Shown here: piece after piece, positions 60,044-64,000 of the stretch
Numbering within the stretch: the stretch's first letter is position 1
Layout of the letters: each line of letters starts with the position of its first letter
Origin: Archivesica marissinica
Taxonomy: Eukaryota; Mollusca; Bivalvia; Venerida; Vesicomyidae
Reading direction: 5' to 3'
DNA length: 64,000 nt
Assembly: GCA_014843695.1 (NCBI GenBank)
Contig: CM026390.1
Span: forward strand, 12,316,904 to 12,380,903
Position numbers and translations under genes: made by a program
The notes under the pieces: generated by a model
Database searches by the model: none
Seen by the model: only the letters and a program-made list of their open reading frames with translations
Told to the model about the DNA's origin: nothing

Positions 60044-60220
60044 GTTATGCACAAAATAGGCACCAACAGATATTTCTGGCCCATGGTGGACGACCAGTGT
60101 TGGTACACTGTGGACAAGGTCGTCACTCTACTTGACGAAGAGCCAAAGCACGTGACATCACGTCACTGTGAAGTTCCTCCCAACATATGGGAACACATTA
60201 AAAATGAAATGAATATTTGA
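60044..60220 (+). CDS. Terminal exon of the transposase-like gene
   Basis: 58 codons plus TGA, from VMHKIGTNRYFWPMVDDQCW to HIKNEMNI. Acceptor TGTTTTCAG. Continuous with the previous exon in phase 0. Confidence 0.6.
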   Translation, partial: VMHKIGTNRYFWPMVDDQCWYTVDKVVTLLDEEPKHVTSRHCEVPPNIWEHIKNEMNI

Positions 60221-61068
60221 CTTTTATGAAAGTGATCTAGTAGTATATCGAACCGTGTATATACATTTATGGCAAATTCAATGTTCAATAGTTCCTTATG
60301 GATTTCACAACTGTTGTCAACAAGTCTTGAAGAACAATCTGTTTCTCTTGTTCTGTTGAAATTTTGAGATAAAGTTGACACATGGACTGTTCTAATTCTA
60401 TTATACTAAATATAACAATACAACATATTAATAGCATCCACACATTTTTTTAATATATCAATGAATTTAGTGCTCGAGCAAAGTGGCTAAATTGAACTGT
60501 CATCACCGTTACACAAGGTCAAATCCGTTACGCAATGTCAATTCCGTTACGTGATGGTAAAAGCTAAATATACAAAAACTAATTTATATCTTAACAGCAT
60601 ATACTTTATAATCAGACAGAGGAAATCGAATGCCACATATTTGCCAATCCACATATTTGCATTGGCAAATATGTTTCAATTGTATACAATATAGTTCAAT
60701 GCTATGTTAAGTGCTTCATATTTTCACAATTTCAGATTTGTGTGTAACTCTCTTAAATAATGTGATTAGACATATTTGTTATTTATTTTTTTCCTATGAA
60801 TAATTACATAAAATAGTACTGAAATATGTATAACTGTTGAAATTTTAAATACAATTTAGTCATTTCTGATTTGTTTAAGTAAAAACGTTTTGTAACGGAG
60901 ATGACATTTCTTGAGTTTACATGCCCAAGATCATCCATTGTTTTCAAATACATATAGAACAATACAAACAAAAGTGTTAAATTAACTCAATACTGATTAA
61001 TCAATTGAATGTAAAACTAATAAATATCAGTATTTGTTTTGTACTTATTACTTTTTTTCTATAACAGA
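60221..61068. other. Intergenic, no gene seen
   Basis: AT-rich. CACATATTTGCCAATC / GCATTGGCAAATATG forms a short inverted pair at 60636-60670. CGTTACACAAGGTCAAATCC / CGTTACGCAATGTCAATTCC is a ~24-bp tandem near-repeat at 60506-60555. Confidence 0.4.
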
Positions 61069-61101
61069 ATGTACGCACGCACGCACGCACGCACGCACAC
61101 A

Positions 61102-61173
<72 letters not shown>

Positions 61174-61371
61174 CCACACACACACACACACACACACCAC
61201 ACACACCACACACACACACCACACACACACACACACCACACACACACACACACACACACCACACACCACACACACACACCACACACACACACACACACAC
61301 CACACACACACCACACCACACACACACACCACACCACACACACACCACACCACACCACACCACACACACAA
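61069..61371. repeat. (ACGC)n / (CA)n / CCACA microsatellite
   Basis: About 24 ACGC units with one ACAC interruption, then CA repeats broken by CCACA and ACCACACC. Frames called across it are artefacts. Confidence 0.98.
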
Positions 61372-62290
61372 TCAGTATTACATGTTTTATTAAAGATATT
61401 GGCATATTAAACTCTAGTTACTTTTTTTGAACAGTAATACAACTTTAACTAACAAAATCAATGCCGTGTGATGGAGATCTACACTATTACTGTTCTTATT
61501 TCATCAAAGACATAATCTAAGGCAAAAATGCAATAATAGACTTCAGACATTCATACCTTGGCAAATTTGAGTAGTTGTTGAGAATACATCATAACGATTT
61601 ACCTTGGTTTGCGTGTGTGATAAATGTGTAAATGCATGTAGTTAAACCTTTTTTATTATGTATATTCATATTTGGAGATGGTATCCCTATATTGTCCATC
61701 TTGTGTAAAAAAACGAAAGTGCACAAGGTCGGCAATAGGATCTTAACTCAAATCGTTGTATGTATGCTTATAATGCTACCCAATAGATGGTTATCAATCT
61801 TGGGTTGAGACTTGCGAGAGGCCAAGGTCGACAATGGGTTTCAGCATACCAAATTATATATACATGTATACACATTTATCATAAACGTACATATCTTATA
61901 TACAAACATGTATTCTCATGACAAATTCAGATTGTTTAGGTACAGATGAGTTGTGGTTCCTAGCATACATTTTACTTTTAAAAGTATACTTTAAGATTGC
62001 TGAAAGAGATGTCTGTAAAATTATGTAGACACTATTTTAATATAAATATTGTTAACACTTTTATATGCTAAACTATTTGTTATGTAATGCATGTAGATAT
62101 AGATAGCACCAGTGAACACATAACCTATCCTTTGGTGATCTCAATAGCATGAATTAAATCAATTATCCCTGTATGACAATATAGTTAAAGGTAATGTCAC
62201 TTATGAGTCAATTCTTGAGATACTTTGCCGGCCTGTTCTTTGTGCTGGTTCTGGCCATGGCATATCTAGCCAGTGGTTGAATTCTTGGCA
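61372..62290. other. Intergenic, no gene seen
   Basis: Two related motifs, CAAGGTCGGCAATAGG (61727) and CAAGGTCGACAATGGG (61823), with inverted-looking neighbours. Nothing assigned. No ORF2 remains downstream of the ORF1-like gene. Confidence 0.4.
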
Positions 62291-63235
62291 CTATGCACGA
62301 TGTATTGTTCCCATTTTGTTCTTGTAAAGTACGCTTCCATTTTTGAACCAACTATATTCAATTTCATCAGGCATTTTGTATTTTATGGACATAAGTACTT
62401 GATAGTTCAATTTGGTCAGGTCTTCGGTCACGAATACAGGTTTTGGTAGTGTTTTTTTCCTGGCTAAAAGTTTCAATTTCGTAAGGCGTGATTGGAATGT
62501 TACAATGATCGGCCTGGGTTTGATGCTCTTCCTACCTAGGCGGTGGCAAGCGTCGATATCTCCAGCTGTTAGACTAAGGCCCGGCAAATGTTTGTTTAAT
62601 ACATTAACTACTGTCTGTGTGGTTTTCTCTGGACTCTCGTATGTATCGTCAGTGACTATTTTTTGTGGGGATTTCTCGGTCTCGTTTGCTTCTGGCCATT
62701 GTATGTTTTCTGATATGCCGTAAATCCTGACATTGTTTACTCTGCTGTATTGTTCTATATCATTTATAACCCATGTCGATTTTTCTTCATTTAATCTTAG
62801 TTCTGTTTTTAATTTGTCGTTCTCTTCTGTTTGGTCTTCAATTCTTTTATTTAATGTTTCTACTTTCTTCTTTAATTCATCATTTTCCATGTCTTTTTCA
62901 AATACCTTAGCTTCTATTAGGTCTACTTTATGCTCTATTGATTTCAAGAGCTCTTCTTTCATTTGTTGTATGACTTCTTTAATACTGTGTCGTAGGTTGC
63001 CATCATCTTTTGTCATAACGTTTGAAAGTTTCATGTTGATTTGTTTTATTTCAGATTTTATTTCATTTATTGATACGCTATCGACTGGTTCGTCTTGCGG
63101 CCTCAGTTTTACATTTCCGGATTTGTTTATATTTTCTAGTGTTTTAGCATTTTTGGCAGGCGGTGTAGCTACGTTAGATTCTGTTTCCGTGCTGCTTAAT
63201 TCACTTCTGTTTCTCTTTTTATTCTGGTTCTCCAT
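62291..63235 (-). CDS. LINE ORF1-like RNA-binding protein (L1-type layout), intact
   Basis: 314 residues. N-terminus charged and low-complexity (NQNKKRNRSEL ... PPAKNAKTL). Residues ~50-155 are heptad-like coiled coil (EIKSEIKQINMKLSNVM ... LKKKVETLNKRIEDQTEEN). Residues ~160-180 NNVRIYGI start an RRM-like fold. Residues ~240-314 ACHRLGRK, RPIIVTFQSR, TEDLTKLNYQVL and SWFKNGSVLYK match the C-terminal domain of ORF1p-type proteins. Such proteins coat LINE RNA and act as chaperones. The frame is undamaged, but no reverse transcriptase follows within 900 bp, so it may be an ORF1-only (half-LINE) unit. Confidence 0.75.
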   Translation of the reverse strand: MENQNKKRNRSELSSTETESNVATPPAKNAKTLENINKSGNVKLRPQDEPVDSVSINEIKSEIKQINMKLSNVMTKDDGNLRHSIKEVIQQMKEELLKSIEHKVDLIEAKVFEKDMENDELKKKVETLNKRIEDQTEENDKLKTELRLNEEKSTWVINDIEQYSRVNNVRIYGISENIQWPEANETEKSPQKIVTDDTYESPEKTTQTVVNVLNKHLPGLSLTAGDIDACHRLGRKSIKPRPIIVTFQSRLTKLKLLARKKTLPKPVFVTEDLTKLNYQVLMSIKYKMPDEIEYSWFKNGSVLYKNKMGTIHRA

Positions 63236-63598
63236 TTTCGCTATTCATATAATTTCTCTTTCCACATAATGTTAAATTAGTTTGAGCACCTTTAATCTTC
63301 AAACTGGTCAGCTAGCAGTTTAATAATAGGTCATTTTCTGTGTCTAAGTATATAACAATGTCCCAATACTATCTCACAATGGCGTAACCCATTTTTGACC
63401 TAACTCAGAAATGTTTACATGTAGAAGAAAGTTATAACAACAATTTTCATAATGTTTTGAGAAAAATAGTATATACCGTATTTATTTTCCGTTTTAGTCC
63501 AGTTTTTATTTCAGAAATATTCCTCTAAAAACACAAAAACTATCACTTTTTCAGAGCCAATATTTTGTATGCATCCATTGAATCAAGGGAGAACACCC
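63236..63598. other. 5' flank of the ORF1-like gene, no gene seen
   Basis: AT-rich; may hold the LINE 5' UTR. Confidence 0.35.
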
Positions 63599-64000
63599 CA
63601 CCTAGCTGACATAGGATATCATAGTCCACTGTTTGGCATAGGACATCATAACTCACTGTTTGGCATAGGTCACCATAGCTCACTGTTTGGCATAGGCACC
63701 ATGGCTCACTGTTTGGCATATTACATCATATCTCACTGTTTGGCATAGGACATCATAGCTCACTGTTTGGCATAGGTCACCATAGCTCACTGTTTGGCAT
63801 AGGCACCATGGCTCATTGTTTGGCATAGGACATCATAGCTCACCGTTTGGCATAGGACATCATGGCTCACTGTTTGGCATAGGCCACCATAGCTCACTGT
63901 TTGGCATAGGACACCATAGCTCACTGTTTGGCATAGGCACCATAGCTCATAGTTTGGCATAGGTCATCATAGCTCACCGTTTGGCATAGGACATCATAGC
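63599..64000. repeat. 26/27-bp minisatellite, ~15 copies, running off the window
   Basis: The unit is TTTGGCATAGGACATCATAG plus CTCACTG. Variants GGACATCAT, GGTCACCAT and GGCACCAT (one base shorter) alternate. Confidence 0.96.

Larger units (their letters stand above)
57341..60220 (+). pseudogene. 3' part of a transposase-like multi-exon gene of an unassigned metazoan family
   Basis: Exons at 57341-58788 (5' end in the gap), 59086-59208, ~59739-59849 (acceptor uncertain), 60044-60220, plus 59483-59569. All are phase 0 with good GT-AG ends. The large exon has MLHVDFSENYNAKYE, IHFLTDGPTTQ and NFHEASHGKGAADG; the spaced D, D, E/H-rich order suggests an RNase H-like DDE fold. A Cys-rich exon (CRHGEVSCRVLSCFCSH) and a C-terminal small domain (YVVVEYDGIPYPGIILGV ... 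RYFWPMVDDQCWY) follow. I have seen this architecture in uncharacterised, high-copy animal proteins but cannot name the superfamily. In-frame TAA (58096-58098) and TAG (58471-58473) break it. Confidence 0.65.

Noticed and set aside
61001..61410. His/Thr- or Cys/Val-rich proteins
   Set aside because: ACGC/CA microsatellite read in frame.

Overview
This is a eukaryotic nuclear window, most likely from a mollusc and probably a bivalve. Genes are split by GT-AG introns. The DNA is packed with tRNA-derived SINEs, non-LTR retrotransposons and metazoan DNA transposons (hAT, ISL2EU-type THAP/DDE, MULE, Tc1, pogo- and piggyBac-type MITEs, a protein-primed PolB relic). About 27 kb of the roughly 63 kb of known bases is tandem repeat, in some fifteen arrays whose units look unrelated. 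The taxon is an inference from repeat and gene style, not from a search.

Layout. 1-8.2 kb: a 180-200 bp satellite with a higher-order period near 1592 bp. 8.4-10.2 kb: an hAT element with BED/DUF659 protein, cut off at the satellite. 10.2-18.0 kb: a two-gene transposon (YqaJ-type nuclease on +, THAP/DDE transposase on -, convergent). Its transposase gene was hit at the start codon by a small MULE (9-bp target duplication) and just upstream by a 5'-truncated LINE (13-bp target duplication). 18.1-20.7 kb: SINEs and an unidentified retroposon-like repeat. 21.0-25.9 kb: a 46/47-bp minisatellite. 25.9-27.65 kb: an apparently intact Tc1-like element with an intron.

27.8-53.0 kb: the main host gene, a carbohydrate sulfotransferase resembling CHST15 (GalNAc4S-6ST). 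Seven exons join in frame to 539 codons plus stop. It has an N-terminal membrane anchor, a repeat-bearing stem, and PAPS-binding 5'-PSB and 3'-PB motifs. Its introns are filled with nine tandem arrays, several SINEs, MITEs, LINE fragments and a DNA-polymerase relic. Two introns show local duplications of the 3' splice site itself (exons 5 and 6).

53-57.3 kb: SINEs, a 68-bp array, and a 21-bp array that ends in a 1000-base assembly gap. 57.3-60.2 kb: the 3' part of a multi-exon, transposase-like gene family member with in-frame stops. 61.1-61.4 kb: ACGC/CA microsatellite. 62.3-63.2 kb: an intact LINE ORF1-like protein with no ORF2 beside it. The window ends in a 27-bp tandem array that runs off the edge.

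I see no operon, CRISPR array, rRNA or canonical tRNA gene. The genes do not form one pathway: one host Golgi enzyme gene lies in a landscape shaped by transposition and tandem amplification.
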